This document shows, piece after piece, positions 6,487 to 7,205 of a DNA stretch of 7,205 bases. The translations under genes were made by a program, and so were the position numbers. Source of the stretch: Magnetovibrio sp. (GTDB lineage Bacteria > Pseudomonadota > Alphaproteobacteria > Rhodospirillales > Magnetovibrionaceae); the NCBI GenBank assembly GCA_016763255.1, contig JAESUA010000338.1, positions 1 through 7,205 on the forward strand, written 5' to 3'. The notes under the pieces are model-generated. The model was not told the DNA's origin. It searched no databases and saw only the letters and a list, made by a program, of their open reading frames with translations. The first letter of the stretch is position 1; every line of letters starts with the position of its first letter.

Positions 6487-7205
6487 GTGAAACTCCCGTT
6501 CATCCATAAACTTTCAGCGTTGAAAGGTGTCTTTGCACGCCTCAATCCGGCTGCCCTGATTGCTAAAATTAAGGCGAAAAAATCAGCCGATGATGCGGAC
6601 GAAGACGACTTGTTGGTCGGCGACGATGACGCGGACTTGTTCGGTGATCTTGGCGATCTTGATCAGCTGGATGTCGAAGCTGCCGAAAAAGCCGATGAGT
6701 TGGCGGACTTTGATGAAAATGCGTTCGACGACGACGAGGTTGCCGATCTGAACGCCGCAAATACGCGAGATGATGCACCGGCCATGCCCGCAGTCCCCGG
6801 TAAAGATGATGACCTGGTCTCCGAAATTATGGATGATCTGGAAAGCTTCGATATTGGCGCAGCTTTCGAAGGTGAATCCGACGAAGACGATGACGAGGAA
6901 GCGCAAAAGGCAAAACTGAAAAAGTTGATCATGCTGGCCGGTGGCGGCGTGGCCGCTGCGGTGGTATTGGGCGGTGTGGCGTGGTGGCTTCTGGGGGGGG
7001 ATGAAGGGCCCATGCCGCAAGACCAAATCGCCGCCGCACCGACACCGGGACGACCCGGTGATTTGGTCATTGCCTTGGATGATGTGCCGCCCTACGCCGA
7101 TGATACCCCCGTGACACCCGTGCAACAGGCCCCTGCACCCCGCCCGCAAGTCCAGCAAGCCCAAGATCAAGATGGCCTTGTCCCGCCAGCGTCAGCCCCG
7201 GTGCC
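6487..7205 (+). CDS. Single-pass membrane protein with acidic N-terminus, 5' part; likely divergent polysaccharide deacetylase
   Basis: An uninterrupted frame runs from GTG 6487 to the window edge (239 codons, no stop). The start has G-rich ribosome binding sequence (GGGGGTAGGGG, 6473-6483). The product begins with a basic, amphipathic stretch (KLPFIHKL to KIKAKK, residues 2-32). A strongly Asp/Glu-rich region follows (about 34-140, with runs such as DEDDLL and DEDDDEE), then KAKLKK. A hydrophobic helix spans about 147-169 (LIMLAGGG to AWWLL), and a Pro/Gln/Ala-rich linker reaches the edge. Positive charge before the helix predicts the N-terminus inside and the rest in the periplasm. No catalytic domain is visible. 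In many alphaproteobacteria, and in E. coli as yibQ after envC, this position holds a divergent polysaccharide deacetylase, so that is the inferred identity. An eight-G run lies at 7003-7010 just after the helix. Confidence 0.72.
   Translation, partial: MKLPFIHKLSALKGVFARLNPAALIAKIKAKKSADDADEDDLLVGDDDADLFGDLGDLDQLDVEAAEKADELADFDENAFDDDEVADLNAANTRDDAPAMPAVPGKDDDLVSEIMDDLESFDIGAAFEGESDEDDDEEAQKAKLKKLIMLAGGGVAAAVVLGGVAWWLLGGDEGPMPQDQIAAAPTPGRPGDLVIALDDVPPYADDTPVTPVQQAPAPRPQVQQAQDQDGLVPPASAPV

Noticed and set aside
6583..7170. 195-codon open frame on the - strand opposite the acidic gene
   Set aside because: The Asp/Glu-rich sense strand (GAT/GAC/GAA codons) automatically gives a long Ile/Val/Phe-rich antisense frame. 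The sense frame has a start, ribosome binding site and sensible topology.

Overview
The window is a single-strand, tightly packed run of bacterial housekeeping genes, all on the + strand. It reads as a chromosomal segment of an alphaproteobacterium, probably in or near Rhodospirillales. That placement is inferred from protein style and gene order; no search was run. I see no insertion sequence, phage gene, CRISPR array, tRNA or rRNA.

Layout: the C-terminal half of proA (proline synthesis, 1-657); nadD (NAD synthesis, about 660-1241); rsfS (ribosomal silencing factor, about 1317-1706); rlmH (23S rRNA pseudouridine methyltransferase, 1729-2187); gpmI (cofactor-independent phosphoglycerate mutase, 2230-3798); an envC-like murein hydrolase activator (about 3788-5101); a ctpA-type S41 protease (5145-6443, with its signal peptide apparently out of frame upstream); and the first 239 codons of a single-pass membrane protein with a very acidic N-terminus (6487 to the window end). 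By position the last gene is probably the divergent polysaccharide deacetylase (YibQ-like) that often follows envC/ctpA.

The genes fall into two functional groups. The first (proA-nadD-rsfS-rlmH) combines amino-acid and cofactor synthesis with ribosome maturation and silencing. The second (gpmI-envC-ctpA-membrane protein) links central glycolysis to peptidoglycan remodelling in the periplasm. Gaps are short (0-75 bases) and two junctions overlap or nearly touch, so co-transcription is likely. No convincing internal terminator was found.

There is no obvious new multi-gene system. The points most worth checking are small-scale: (1) rsfS appears to lack any ATG/GTG start and has a strong ribosome binding site placed for a rare ATT start at 1317; (2) ctpA's export signal is in a different frame from its protease body, and one base too many around 5172-5179 explains this exactly; (3) the terminal gene carries an unusual, roughly 115-residue Asp/Glu-rich cytoplasmic region ahead of its membrane helix.
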